Positions 22,615-30,752 of a stretch of 53,872 bases of DNA are shown here, piece after piece. A program made the translations under genes and the position numbers. This DNA comes from a virus, in IMG/VR virus record IMGVR_UViG_3300008113_006865, positions 1-53,872 of that record. One strand, 5' to 3'. Each line of letters opens with the position of its first letter. Within the stretch, counting starts at the first letter, position 1. The notes under the pieces were generated by a model. That model was not told where the DNA came from and made no database searches. It was given only the letters and a program-made list of their open reading frames with translations.

Positions 22615-22887
22615 ATGGGCGATATTTTCAAGATTATTGGCGATTTAGGTATGCCAGTAGCGGCAGCACTAGCAGGCGGATACTTTGTGTATCTTACAAT
22701 TAAGTTGTTATTACAAGGTGTATTGGGTAGTATTAAAGGCATGGCCGGTATTATCACTGCATTAGATAATCGTGTAAAGACCATGAACCACGACGTTGTA
22801 CGTATTGACACAATTGTGTCAAACGCATTAGGTCTAAGACCTGACGTAGACCGTATTGCACGAGCAGACGGCAAAAACGAACATTGA
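22615..22887 (+). CDS. Small membrane/coiled-coil protein, 90 aa
   Basis: I chose ATG 22615 (MGDIFKIIGDLGMPVAAALA) because GGGAGCG lies ideally in front. One transmembrane segment (about 11-31) is followed by a heptad-like helix ending IVSNALGLR. The gene at 23373 encodes a clear relative with the same order (membrane segment, then DRIRMLDNDLIRLNQKVNT, then VLHLR). Two paralogues in one operon of tiny membrane proteins suggest a lysis, holin-accessory or membrane-scaffold function; I cannot be specific. Confidence 0.65.
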   Translation: MGDIFKIIGDLGMPVAAALAGGYFVYLTIKLLLQGVLGSIKGMAGIITALDNRVKTMNHDVVRIDTIVSNALGLRPDVDRIARADGKNEH

Positions 22888-23068
22888 CTACACGTGGGAC
22901 TTAGAGCCTAATAGGATTAAGTTTGACCCTGAGTTGAATATAGACAAACTAGGATGGCGACACGGCGACTGTTTTAAAATAGTCAATGTTGACGGACAAG
23001 CTATGTTAGTTAAATTAGATCCAGTAGAACAGTTTGTAAGAGGGTATAAGGTGAATAGTGATGAGTAA
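22856..23068 (+). CDS. Hypothetical protein, ~70 aa, non-ATG start
   Basis: The frame (NIDYTWDLEPNRIKFDPELN ... MLVKLDPVEQFVRGYKVN) is protein-like and ends overlapping the next gene by eight bases. There is no ATG near its beginning; TTG at 22856 gives 70 aa, and ATT in GAACATTGAC, overlapping the upstream stop, is another possibility. It is acidic and soluble with no known motif. The start is uncertain. Confidence 0.5.
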   Translation: MHEQTAKTNIDYTWDLEPNRIKFDPELNIDKLGWRHGDCFKIVNVDGQAMLVKLDPVEQFVRGYKVNSDE

Positions 23069-23207
23069 ATTCCAAACATGGTATGACAGTTTGCCTGAGC
23101 ATACTAAAACTTATTTGAAAAGCCAACCAGTATGGCACGATAGAGATATGTGGAAAGCAGGATTGCTTGGACTTAGTATAGGATTAATTTTAGGGTTAGC
23201 GTTTTAA
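23061..23207 (+). CDS. Small membrane protein, 48 aa
   Basis: A 48-codon ORF starts at ATGAGTAAA, overlapping the upstream stop. An amphipathic N terminus (MSKFQTWYDSLPEHTKTYLK) is followed by one C-terminal transmembrane helix (AGLLGLSIGLILGLAF) with small-residue packing. It is likely tail-anchored in the inner membrane and co-translated with its neighbours. No family recognised. Confidence 0.6.
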   Translation: MSKFQTWYDSLPEHTKTYLKSQPVWHDRDMWKAGLLGLSIGLILGLAF

Positions 23208-23234
23208 GTATCAATCAACAAATAGGAGCGAACT

Positions 23235-23369
23235 ATGTTGTTTGAAGCATTTCTAGTATTTTGGATGCTAGAGATTTTAGTATTAGTATCTGTAGCAGTT
23301 TGGTATTATCATGAACCTAAAGTTCAAGAAAAGAAAATACACGACCCCTGGGGATTCTGGAAGGAGTAA
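23235..23369 (+). CDS. Small membrane protein, 44 aa
   Basis: A 44-codon ORF with ribosome-binding site AGGAGCGAAC. One transmembrane segment (LVFWMLEILVLVSVAVWYY, about 7-25) is followed by a short polar tail ending HDPWGFWKE. The gene ends three bases before the next one starts. No family recognised. Confidence 0.6.
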   Translation: MLFEAFLVFWMLEILVLVSVAVWYYHEPKVQEKKIHDPWGFWKE

Positions 23370-23372
23370 GAT

Positions 23373-23759
23373 ATGGATGTAGTAATGTTAGTTAACAAGT
23401 ACGGCTTTCCAATTGTCATGGCAGTTGGCATGGGCTTTATCATCAAGTACGTTTGGGAGTGGGCAACTAAAGAAGTCAAGCCTGTGATCTCGGACGCTAA
23501 TACTGTGTTGATTGCTCTCATCGATCGTATTCGCATGTTGGACAACGATTTAATCAGACTCAATCAAAAGGTCAACACAGTGTTACACCTACGTGGTAAG
23601 ATGATCGAAAGCGATCGTGTTATGGAAACACAAAAAGTTGAAGCACAGGCAAATGCTAAATTCCATGATGCAATGGATGAGGCAGATAGTATTAATGCTA
23701 AAAGCAAGAATAAAATTGACCCATCAGACAGTAAAGAAGCAAAGGGCGGAAGCTCTTAA
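23373..23759 (+). CDS. Membrane/coiled-coil protein, 128 aa
   Basis: One transmembrane segment (residues 8-30), then a coiled-coil-like helix (LIALIDRIRMLDNDLIRLNQ) and a polar Lys/Ser/Ala-rich C-terminal tail (NKIDPSDSKEAKGGSS). It is paralogous to the 90-aa protein at 22615 but extended by about 50 residues. Last gene of the small-membrane-protein operon. A membrane-anchored scaffold or a holin-like function is possible. Confidence 0.65.
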   Translation: MDVVMLVNKYGFPIVMAVGMGFIIKYVWEWATKEVKPVISDANTVLIALIDRIRMLDNDLIRLNQKVNTVLHLRGKMIESDRVMETQKVEAQANAKFHDAMDEADSINAKSKNKIDPSDSKEAKGGSS

Positions 23760-23796
23760 AAAACACCTACCTTAGGACTGTACTTGTTACAGAGGT

Positions 23797-23815
23797 GTGG
23801 CCGGCTGCTGGCCAC
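23797..23815 (+). other. GC-rich hairpin between operons
   Basis: GTGGCC and GGCCAC form a strong stem with a 7-base loop, flanked by a further ACACCT/AGGTGT pair. There is no immediate T-run, so it is not a classical terminator; the sequence 23760-23870 may be a structured RNA or a processing site between the membrane-protein operon and the desaturase gene. Confidence 0.4.
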
Positions 23816-23869
23816 AAGCGTTGGGAGTCGTGCCCCGGAAGACGTTTGTAAAGTGAGCATTTTTTTACG

Positions 23870-23877
23870 ACTAAATA
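23870..23877 (+). promoter_or_regulatory. T4-late-like element ACTAAATA before desaturase
   Basis: ACTAAATATTGT runs directly into ATG 23882 with no ribosome-binding site; a transcript from this element would be essentially leaderless. Confidence 0.45.
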
Positions 23878-23881
23878 TTGT

Positions 23882-24589
23882 ATGGATAAAATTATAGCAA
23901 CGTTAGTGATGACGCACATCACAATAGTGTGTGTAACACTATACCTACATAGATGCCAAGCACATAGAGGCATGGAATTTCACCCTGTACTAAGTCACTT
24001 TATGCGGTTATGGTTATGGCTTACTACTGGTATGACTACTAAACAATGGGTAGCAGTGCATCGTAAACACCATCAAAATACAGACGTAGAAGGTGATCCG
24101 CACTCGCCACACGTCTTTGGTATTTGGCAACTGGTATTTGGTGGAGTCAAGTATTATAATCGTGCCGGCAGCGATGCTCACATGGTCATGAAATATGGAA
24201 TGGGTACTCCCAAAGACTGGATTGAACGTAAACTTTATACACCCCACCATCGCCTTGGCGTTCTTGTAATGTTAGTTATAGACTTGTTGTTATTTGGGCC
24301 ATGGGGATTCTTAGTGTGGGGTGTTCAAATGATATGGATTCCATTCTGGGCCGCTGGTTTTATCAACGGCATTGGACACTGGTGGGGTTATCGCAATGGT
24401 GAAACCAAAGATTATTCACGCAACGTAGTTCCTTGGGGTATCTTAATTGGTGGCGAAGAGCTGCACAACAACCATCACTTAGATCCTGCTAATCCCAAAC
24501 TAAGTCGTCGTTGGTTTGAATTTGATATTGGCTGGATGTGGTTCAAATTATTCAGCTACGTAGGCTTAGCAAAACTTAGGACTTCATAG
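23882..24589 (+). CDS. Membrane fatty-acid desaturase
   Basis: A 235-aa acyl-CoA/acyl-lipid desaturase with all three histidine boxes: HRCQAHR (23-29), HRKHH (60-64) and HNNHH (near 195-199), which hold the di-iron centre. Hydrophobic stretches around residues 4-20, 38-52 and 120-160 span the membrane. It introduces a cis double bond in membrane fatty acids and would alter host membrane fluidity. Length is slightly short of the bacterial delta-9 type. The 3' end overlaps the endopeptidase gene tail to tail by 14 bp. Confidence 0.9.
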   Translation: MDKIIATLVMTHITIVCVTLYLHRCQAHRGMEFHPVLSHFMRLWLWLTTGMTTKQWVAVHRKHHQNTDVEGDPHSPHVFGIWQLVFGGVKYYNRAGSDAHMVMKYGMGTPKDWIERKLYTPHHRLGVLVMLVIDLLLFGPWGFLVWGVQMIWIPFWAAGFINGIGHWWGYRNGETKDYSRNVVPWGILIGGEELHNNHHLDPANPKLSRRWFEFDIGWMWFKLFSYVGLAKLRTS

Positions 24590-25283
24590 TAAGTTGATTC
24601 GCTTCAGGAATACGTGTTCGGGTATTCTTACTGTTCAATACTATAACAATTCGTTGTCCTATTTTAGTATCTAGCATCATTACAATGCATCCACCGGCCG
24701 CTTGAATATACCCTGTCTTACTGACAATAAAGTCTTTGGTAGCAACTAGGGGATTGGTATTATTAAAAGAAAAAATACGTTTCTTCTTTTTAATTTTTAC
24801 ATGTGCTGTATTTGACGCTGTTACAATTTCTGGATACTTGCTAGAAGCTATAACAAGCTGTACAAGCTCATGTGCTGTACTAACATTCATAACACTAAGA
24901 CCACTTGGGTCCGCATATCGTGTGCTATGTAATTCTAAAATGTGTGCTTTCCAATTCATTGCTGAAATACAGCCACTTCGTCCTGTTGGATAATTATTGC
25001 ATAACATATTGGCAGCATGATTATCAGACTTAATCAGCATTAACTGTAGCAAGTCTTTTCTAGTTACACCATTTATTTTTTCGTTTAAATCTTGTCCAGC
25101 ATCCAATACAACCATAGCAGTCATTAGTTTGGTAATACTAGCGATACTACGCTGTTGATCAGCATTAACACTTTCTATAATATTGCCATTACCATCTGCT
25201 ACTAACCAACTGGTAGCAGTGATTTTTTGCGCCGATGATAGGACAGGCAAGAATAGAATAAAGATTAAAAATATTTGTTTCAT
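24576..25283 (-). CDS. D-Ala-D-Ala endopeptidase (peptidase S11, PbpG-like)
   Basis: A 235-aa secreted serine peptidase with signal peptide (about 1-19, cleaved after SSA) and the three penicillin-binding motifs: SITK (S49-K52), SDN (86-88) and KTG (189-191). Shorter than host PBP7 (~300 aa), it lacks a C-terminal domain. It cuts cross-links in peptidoglycan from the periplasm and could help lysis, or virion or curli passage through the wall. Its start follows the cyclase gene by two bases. Confidence 0.9.
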   Translation of the reverse strand: MKQIFLIFILFLPVLSSAQKITATSWLVADGNGNIIESVNADQQRSIASITKLMTAMVVLDAGQDLNEKINGVTRKDLLQLMLIKSDNHAANMLCNNYPTGRSGCISAMNWKAHILELHSTRYADPSGLSVMNVSTAHELVQLVIASSKYPEIVTASNTAHVKIKKKKRIFSFNNTNPLVATKDFIVSKTGYIQAAGGCIVMMLDTKIGQRIVIVLNSKNTRTRIPEANQLTMKS

Positions 25284-25284
25284 T

Positions 25285-27327
25285 TTATTTCTCGTGGGCT
25301 ACGAATTCGCCGTTCCAATTGTCGCCTAGATCCTGCTGTTTCATAAACTCGCAGCGTTCAATCCAAATTTTGTAATACTTGTCCATTTGACCGCCAAACA
25401 GACCATTCATTATAGCACACATGGCCGCAGCCTCGTCAAACTTTTTGGCTTTATATAAGGCATGCATCTGGTTGTGTTGCTCAAGATCTTTACTATAGTC
25501 TGCACCTTTAGTGCGTAATACTGTATAGATTAAGTCTGCTACAGTTTTACCTTTTGGTTGTAAGTTATCTAACAGCAAATAGAAGAAATCATCTTTAGTA
25601 CGGTTATAAGTTTCAGCACCGACAATGGCCAACACGCCATATGCTTTACAACGTGCTTCTAAACGTGCGGCTGTTGAAACCATATCACCTAATATGTCGT
25701 AGCTGTGTCGTTCTGTTGAACCCATCTCACCAATAAAGCCAATACCAGTATTACAACCCCAACCCATTGCGGCTGGTGGTAAACCTTGTGCTTCCATTAG
25801 TTTAGTATACTTGTCAACAGCATCCAACATCTCTAAGCCTACTTTAACGATAGTACGAGCATGATTTGGATCTTCAATAGGAGCACCGTGTATGTGCATA
25901 CTGGCATCACCCACATACTTGATGACCATACCTTTGTTATCTAACATGGGCTGACTGATAGCATCCATGTAACCGTTCATATACTTGCCTAGTCCAGCAA
26001 CGTCATCGCCGTAGTGTTCACCAATAGGAGTAAATCCACGTAAGTCACTAAACATAACTGATACGTCTTTACGCACACCCCGCTTGATTAAGTCTGGATC
26101 TTTTTGTAATAACTCTACTACTTCTTTTGAGCAGTAGCCAGCAAACTGTTTCTTAATTGCTTGCTTTTGCAAGAACTCACTTACAAACTTAACCCCATAA
26201 GTATGAAGAGCAACAATAATAAGCCCCAACGAGATCGCTGTCGCATCTCCCAGGATGAGCCAATTATTGAAAGCGTAAATAGTGCCAGGAACGACGGCAC
26301 CAATAATAACCACAGTAGCACCAATTCCAACATAAGTCCACCTCGATAAGAAAATTAGTAATAACCCAAATATTACTAATGCAATAATTTCGGCACCATC
26401 TGCATAGTCTGGACGTTGAATAACAACGCCATTAATCATTGTTCCTAACACTGCTGCTTGAACATCTTGTGGAAATATTGCGCCTTTGCTAGTTGGTACT
26501 GGGTTACTAATACCAGCTGCTGTTGGTCCAATAATTACAATTGCACCATGTAAATCTTTAGGTAAGTCTATTAGACTTACTTGTTTGTTTTCTTGACTCC
26601 AATCTATCCATACACGACCTAACGCATCTGTAGTAACAGGCCCAAACTTTGGAATACGCATTTTCTCAACGCCATTCTCATTTAGTTTAACTTGGAACGT
26701 CGAGTCGCCTGCTGCCACACGTAATGCTTCCATAGATATACTAGGATATAGTTTACCGTCTACAGATACAACTAATGGTAGTCTTCTATTAACACCGTCA
26801 ACTTCTTCAAGTGTGCTAACAATACCTATGCCTGCCGCTGAATTTTCTAATTGAGGAATGTTAGCAATTAGACCAGGATACTGAACTATTTGATCTAACC
26901 ACTCTGGGCCTAGTACAGCACTGCCTGGATTACGCGGTGTATTCTTAGTCTTTTGTGATGGCACACTGCCCAGCACTACTGGATAATTTTTAAGAGCAGT
27001 TGCAAGAACAGCATCTCCACCAGTACGATCAGACTCAGCCATGATAACATTGAGCACAACAAGGCCAGCGTTACGATCATACAAATCTTTAATAATTTTC
27101 GCATACTCTGCCCTCGGTAGTGGCCATTGACCATATTTGTCTAACGCAGCCTCATCTATGTTTACTGTGTAAATGTTGTTAACAGTAGGTGCTTTATTTG
27201 TAATCAATGTGTCAAAGTAACGTAGTCTTACACTTTCTACAAATACAGGATCAGCAATTCTTATACTTACAATAAGTGCCAATGTTAATAAAGCAGTCCA
27301 AGGACTTGTTAGGATTTTTTTCATCAT
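25285..27327 (-). CDS. CHASE2 sensor adenylate/guanylate cyclase
   Basis: A 680-aa inner-membrane protein: N-terminal transmembrane helix, periplasmic CHASE2 domain (about 30-310; typical INRRLPLVV-like segment GVNRRLPLVV), three further transmembrane helices (about 315-390) and a class III nucleotide cyclase domain (about 415-610) with metal-binding Asp in VSVMFSDLRGFT and the VIKYVGDASM segment. It probably makes cAMP in response to a periplasmic cue. A complete receptor cyclase is unusual for a phage. It overlaps the upstream gene by one base (TAATG). Confidence 0.88.
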   Translation of the reverse strand: MMKKILTSPWTALLTLALIVSIRIADPVFVESVRLRYFDTLITNKAPTVNNIYTVNIDEAALDKYGQWPLPRAEYAKIIKDLYDRNAGLVVLNVIMAESDRTGGDAVLATALKNYPVVLGSVPSQKTKNTPRNPGSAVLGPEWLDQIVQYPGLIANIPQLENSAAGIGIVSTLEEVDGVNRRLPLVVSVDGKLYPSISMEALRVAAGDSTFQVKLNENGVEKMRIPKFGPVTTDALGRVWIDWSQENKQVSLIDLPKDLHGAIVIIGPTAAGISNPVPTSKGAIFPQDVQAAVLGTMINGVVIQRPDYADGAEIIALVIFGLLLIFLSRWTYVGIGATVVIIGAVVPGTIYAFNNWLILGDATAISLGLIIVALHTYGVKFVSEFLQKQAIKKQFAGYCSKEVVELLQKDPDLIKRGVRKDVSVMFSDLRGFTPIGEHYGDDVAGLGKYMNGYMDAISQPMLDNKGMVIKYVGDASMHIHGAPIEDPNHARTIVKVGLEMLDAVDKYTKLMEAQGLPPAAMGWGCNTGIGFIGEMGSTERHSYDILGDMVSTAARLEARCKAYGVLAIVGAETYNRTKDDFFYLLLDNLQPKGKTVADLIYTVLRTKGADYSKDLEQHNQMHALYKAKKFDEAAAMCAIMNGLFGGQMDKYYKIWIERCEFMKQQDLGDNWNGEFVAHEK

Positions 27328-27623
27328 TATATTGGTGCGCCCAGTTTAATTTTAGAGTCAGTGCCCGTTCCAAGTATACATGAAACTTCTGAAGTCATTT
27401 TCAGCAGCGTCCATGTTCCTTCTTTTTCATTAGTCCACAGACTATATACACTGTTGTCACTGATATGTTTTCCGCCCCATATTAGCGTTTCTTTCCAGTT
27501 GTTACCAAGACTTTTTATGATCTTCTCAGTGCTGTCACACAATATGGGATAGTCGTGTCTAAATTGAGCATTAGCTACACTAGATAAACAAGCTATAGAA
27601 ATTAATAATATTTTCTTAATCAT
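27327..27623 (-). CDS. Secreted hypothetical protein, 98 aa
   Basis: A signal peptide (MIKKILLISIACLSSVANA, cleaved after residue 19) precedes a ~79-residue domain with two cysteines (C29, C81) that may form a disulfide and several Trp residues. No family recognised. Sandwiched between the HAD phosphatase gene (4-bp ATGA overlap) and the CHASE2 cyclase gene (1-bp overlap), it may be a periplasmic ligand or modulator for the receptor. Confidence 0.6.
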   Translation of the reverse strand: MIKKILLISIACLSSVANAQFRHDYPILCDSTEKIIKSLGNNWKETLIWGGKHISDNSVYSLWTNEKEGTWTLLKMTSEVSCILGTGTDSKIKLGAPI

Positions 27624-28222
27624 TGTATACCTTCGTTTGTTCTATGATACTCACTAGCTTCGCCTTCTAAACTTACATGCCATGCATAAAATTTAGTGCG
27701 TGGATATTCGTCTTTTAGTTCTACAAAACTTTCTAAATTAGGAACAGCATCGTCATACATTATTGCTTTGGTGTAGTCACCCTTGTTCAATAAATTACGT
27801 ATGATAATCTTTTTCTTTTCTTCTGTTTGAATCTTGCCAGTCATATTGCCAGCACGATATACATGTACCCGGTCCATATCCACGCCGTACTTTCGAAACG
27901 TGTCTAAGAATAATTCTTTATCGTCAAAGTCAGCACGAGCAGTAACCATTACTACTTTATTACCCGTAGCAATATCCTGTTTGAGTTGATTCATCATGGG
28001 AATAATGGGTTTGCTATTGTGAAAGAAATCGTTTGCGTTACGGAAGTTTTCAAAATCAAACTGTTCGCCAGGTTGTAGTTTGTAGTGCGTAAATTCATGA
28101 CTGTTAAGACTTTTGACAACCTCATCGTCATTGACAACGTGTACCTTGGTTTGAGTGTGAACTAAGGTATCATCAATGTCAAAAATAACTAATTTCTTAG
28201 GGGCTATTTCTTTTGCTCGCAT
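27620..28222 (-). CDS. HAD-superfamily phosphatase
   Basis: The 200-aa product has HAD motif I FDIDDTLVHT (residues 14-23), motif II VVMVTARAD (near 94-102), a conserved Lys in QTEEKKKII and motif III IMYDDAVPN (DD). T4-like phages carry HAD domains in polynucleotide kinase/phosphatases and stand-alone nucleotidases; this one has no kinase domain. It overlaps its upstream neighbour by 19 bp and the next gene by 4 bp. Confidence 0.8.
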   Translation of the reverse strand: MRAKEIAPKKLVIFDIDDTLVHTQTKVHVVNDDEVVKSLNSHEFTHYKLQPGEQFDFENFRNANDFFHNSKPIIPMMNQLKQDIATGNKVVMVTARADFDDKELFLDTFRKYGVDMDRVHVYRAGNMTGKIQTEEKKKIIIRNLLNKGDYTKAIMYDDAVPNLESFVELKDEYPRTKFYAWHVSLEGEASEYHRTNEGIQ

Positions 28223-28863
28223 CCAGTATTTAGCTGGTTTACGAAGTCTAAAAGTAAGGTGTGATGGTGCCCGTTATGGTACTTTCCTTGCATCCACGTG
28301 TACCCGTCGTACCAAAATTGCTCACTTTCTGGATGGCATCCTATCAGTCCTATGTTGTTTTGTATTATGGCCATGGGATCGTTGTTTTTGTAAGTAGCAA
28401 CAGTGTTAAACTTGGTGTTATCACCCACAAACGCACACCCGTCGTACCAAAACATATTCATAGGTATTTTTTGCCAAGTTATGCTTATATTCTTAGCGTG
28501 TGGTCTACGTGTATCTGTTTCAGGACGGCTAAGATATTGTACAGCATCTACGCTATCCAACATATCAAAATAATGTTTGCCCGCCCAGTAAGCACCCATA
28601 CAAATACCTAAATATTTGCCGCCTTGCGCAACAAATGATTTAACAGCATCGCCGGTATGTTTAAATGCTTGATCAAAACTAGCTGCATCACCAAACCCGC
28701 CTGGGACAGCAATCATGTCTACATCATCAAAGAACACGTCTTCTAGTTTGTTTTTACCAAATATTTTAAACTTGTAATGATCACCCAGTGCTCGCATAAG
28801 TCCATTGCCACTTTGTACGGAACATTTTGGATCGTACAAGAATAAAGCTATAGTGGGTTTCAT
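28204..28863 (-). CDS. Class I amidotransferase-like (BPL_N-type) protein
   Basis: The 219-aa product has a flavodoxin-like fold with the nucleophile elbow YLGICMGAYWAG (Cys near residue 88) and MIAVPGGFGD before it, as in class I glutamine amidotransferase-like and biotin-protein-ligase N-terminal (BPL_N) domains. A conserved His-Pro-Glu segment (IGCHPESEQFW) could complete the triad. The substrate is unclear; related domains in phages are uncharacterised. Confidence 0.7.
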   Translation of the reverse strand: MKPTIALFLYDPKCSVQSGNGLMRALGDHYKFKIFGKNKLEDVFFDDVDMIAVPGGFGDAASFDQAFKHTGDAVKSFVAQGGKYLGICMGAYWAGKHYFDMLDSVDAVQYLSRPETDTRRPHAKNISITWQKIPMNMFWYDGCAFVGDNTKFNTVATYKNNDPMAIIQNNIGLIGCHPESEQFWYDGYTWMQGKYHNGHHHTLLLDFVNQLNTGCEQKK

Positions 28864-29105
28864 AATGTAAGAGTCTTTCTAATTTTCATTCCAACGTAGG
28901 TGCCGCAGAACGCCCCCAAACAAGCCGGGATCATTAACCAATGATTTGTTGTGTAATTTATAACTGCTATACTTCCCAAAATATAACAAGCTATTGACCA
29001 AAAGCTCGCACCCAACACATTATCGGTTGCTACACACCTCAAATAATACGTATAAACAACATCCAGCAAGAAGATTGCAAAAAATGTTGTGACATAATCT
29101 ATCAT
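28860..29105 (-). CDS. Small multi-pass membrane protein, 81 aa
   Basis: Three hydrophobic segments (about 6-22, 34-50 and 55-73) and a basic C terminus (GMKIRKTLTL). It overlaps the preceding 44-aa gene and the following gene by ATGA, so all are coupled. It is likely an inner-membrane protein; similar unnamed proteins are common in aquatic T4-like phages. Confidence 0.6.
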   Translation of the reverse strand: MIDYVTTFFAIFLLDVVYTYYLRCVATDNVLGASFWSIACYILGSIAVINYTTNHWLMIPACLGAFCGTYVGMKIRKTLTL

Positions 29106-29236
29106 TTTTGGTCATCTTTCTTTTCAACTTTGCGCTCAATTTTGGGAGGAAAGTAAGGTTCAATTACGTAGTGATTTGCCCCCCACCAGCCAAATGCAGT
29201 AAAGAATCCATATACTACTACTTCGAGTAAGCCCAT
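29102..29236 (-). CDS. Small membrane protein, 44 aa
   Basis: A 44-codon ORF (MGLLEVVVYGFFTAFGWWGA...) with ribosome-binding site AAAGGA. One N-terminal transmembrane segment is followed by a basic tail (PPKIERKVEKKDDQK). It is the first gene of the operon running down to the endopeptidase at 24576, and its stop overlaps the next start (ATGA). A late-type element AATAAATA (29262-29269) lies 26 bp upstream. Confidence 0.6.
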   Translation of the reverse strand: MGLLEVVVYGFFTAFGWWGANHYVIEPYFPPKIERKVEKKDDQK

Positions 29237-29261
29237 AGTGTGTCCTTTCGTAAAGTGCTAC

Positions 29262-29269
29262 TATTTATT
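29262..29269 (-). promoter_or_regulatory. T4-late-like element AATAAATA
   Basis: Minus-strand AATAAATA lies 26 bp before ATG 29236 and just after a terminator, suggesting that the 29236-24576 operon is transcribed late. Confidence 0.45.
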
Positions 29270-29279
29270 CATAAAAATA

Positions 29280-29296
29280 GGATCTATAAAAGATCC
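29280..29296 (-). terminator. Rho-independent terminator
   Basis: Minus strand: GGATCT-TTTAT-AGATCC then TATTTTTATG. It would end transcription from the 105-aa acidic protein gene. Confidence 0.55.
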
Positions 29297-29348
29297 CAGC
29301 TAGCTACTTGTCCTATTGTACGCCGCTAGCCCGGCGAGTTACTTGCCA

Positions 29349-29666
29349 TTAAGCTGTTTTTTGTTCTGTTTCAACAAAAGCAACTACTTCAGCACCTTGA
29401 TCATCTAACCCACCTTCTGGAAAAGGCCATGTTGATTGTGCAACATGTTCTTCTTCTGTCATGTCTTCGTAATATTCGTTTTCTTCTTCGGCTTGTTCAA
29501 AGTCTTCATCGTTTGCTGTTGACACAATTGATAACATGACTTTGTTGTATGCTGATAATTCATCAACTAGATCTTTTACGTGTTGTAACACTTCTAAACC
29601 GTTGTATGCATCATCATCTAATTCTAAAAAAATATTTAACCCGTGTACTGTCATTTCAAGTTTCAT
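29349..29666 (-). CDS. Hypothetical acidic protein, 105 aa
   Basis: I chose ATG 29666 (MKLEMTVHGLNIFLELDDD) because AAGGAGC lies eight bases upstream. The product is very acidic, with a run of Glu/Asp around residues 55-75, and shows no membrane segment or known motif. The acidity could mean DNA mimicry or protein binding, but that is speculation. Confidence 0.6.
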   Translation of the reverse strand: MKLEMTVHGLNIFLELDDDAYNGLEVLQHVKDLVDELSAYNKVMLSIVSTANDEDFEQAEEENEYYEDMTEEEHVAQSTWPFPEGGLDDQGAEVVAFVETEQKTA

Positions 29667-29723
29667 TTTGAGCTCCTTGTGGTTAGTGTGCTTGTGGCAC
29701 ATAACTATTTAACGGATAATCGA

Positions 29724-30731
29724 TTACAAAGATTTTACAGATACTAAATTATCTCTAAATATTTTCCAAGCGTTTTCCCAAGTCCAGCGATTGCTTCCTT
29801 CTAAGACTTTAGCTCTGTCCAGTAGTAACGCATCATTGACTGCTTGTACTAAGTCCTCATTCATACAGCCAGTAACACCCTCGTCAACAACATCTAATGG
29901 ACCTTGACATGGATAAGCCGCTACGGGGGTTCCACAAGCCATTGCTTCAATCATAACAAGCCCAAATGTTTCCCAACGGCTTGGAAATACAAATACGTCT
30001 GCCATAGCAAAGTATTTGGCTAGCTCTTGTCCACGTTTAGCACCTACAAATTTTACATCAGGATACTGTGCCTTATACTCTTCCAGCATAGGGCCATCAC
30101 CTACCATGAACTTAACACCCGCATAGGGCATTTCAAAGAACGCTTCTAGATTCTTTTCTTTGCTCACACGACTAACACATACTAGTATAGGTCCATTCAC
30201 CACTGTGCCAGTACGTTGACTTGGATTAAATATCTCACGGTCAACACCCCTAGTCCAAGGAATAATTTCTCCATCAAATCCGTGTGCTTGTAGCTCTTTA
30301 ACCATTGTGTCTGTAGTTGTTAATACTTTACCACTGTGCTTGTGGAACCAACGTACTAAAGGCCAAGTAATAGCCTCAGGGACACCAAATAAGGCTCTAA
30401 TTCCTTCTGGAAACTTAGTATGATAAGCAGTATTGTAGCGATAACCGTGTTTGTCAAGATATTGTCTAGCACACAAACCCACAGGACCTTCTGTGGCGAT
30501 GTGGATATGATCCGGATTGATCTCCTCAAATATCTTGCCCACTTTCCAGGGAAAGGCAATCTTGACTTCGTTGTAGCCAGGGCAATCAACATAGCGGAAC
30601 CTCCTGGGATCAAGATATACAACACTATAGTTGTCCCGAATCGCACACGCTTCAATATTTTTATAGGTTGTAACCACACCATTGATCTGCTCCGGTAGAT
30701 TATCTGTAACGATTAAGATTGTTTTTTGCAT
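29724..30731 (-). CDS. GT4-family glycosyltransferase
   Basis: A 335-aa GT-B glycosyltransferase: N-terminal VTDNLPEQINGVVTTYKNIE, then ILVCVSRVSKEKNLEAF and the E-x7-E nucleotide-sugar motif in WETFGLVMIEAMACGTP. It resembles alpha-mannosyltransferases of the MgtA type that act on membrane glycolipids. It is downstream of an LpxH-like phosphoesterase gene with a 21-bp gap, a pairing also seen on bacterial chromosomes. It probably modifies the host surface, perhaps to block superinfection. Confidence 0.88.
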   Translation of the reverse strand: MQKTILIVTDNLPEQINGVVTTYKNIEACAIRDNYSVVYLDPRRFRYVDCPGYNEVKIAFPWKVGKIFEEINPDHIHIATEGPVGLCARQYLDKHGYRYNTAYHTKFPEGIRALFGVPEAITWPLVRWFHKHSGKVLTTTDTMVKELQAHGFDGEIIPWTRGVDREIFNPSQRTGTVVNGPILVCVSRVSKEKNLEAFFEMPYAGVKFMVGDGPMLEEYKAQYPDVKFVGAKRGQELAKYFAMADVFVFPSRWETFGLVMIEAMACGTPVAAYPCQGPLDVVDEGVTGCMNEDLVQAVNDALLLDRAKVLEGSNRWTWENAWKIFRDNLVSVKSL

Positions 30732-30752
30732 TGTGCTATTACTTTAAATGAA

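Noticed and set aside
23767-23973. Minus-strand ORF opposite the desaturase start
   Set aside because: It overlaps the hairpin region and the desaturase coding region and has no ribosome-binding site or protein-like composition.
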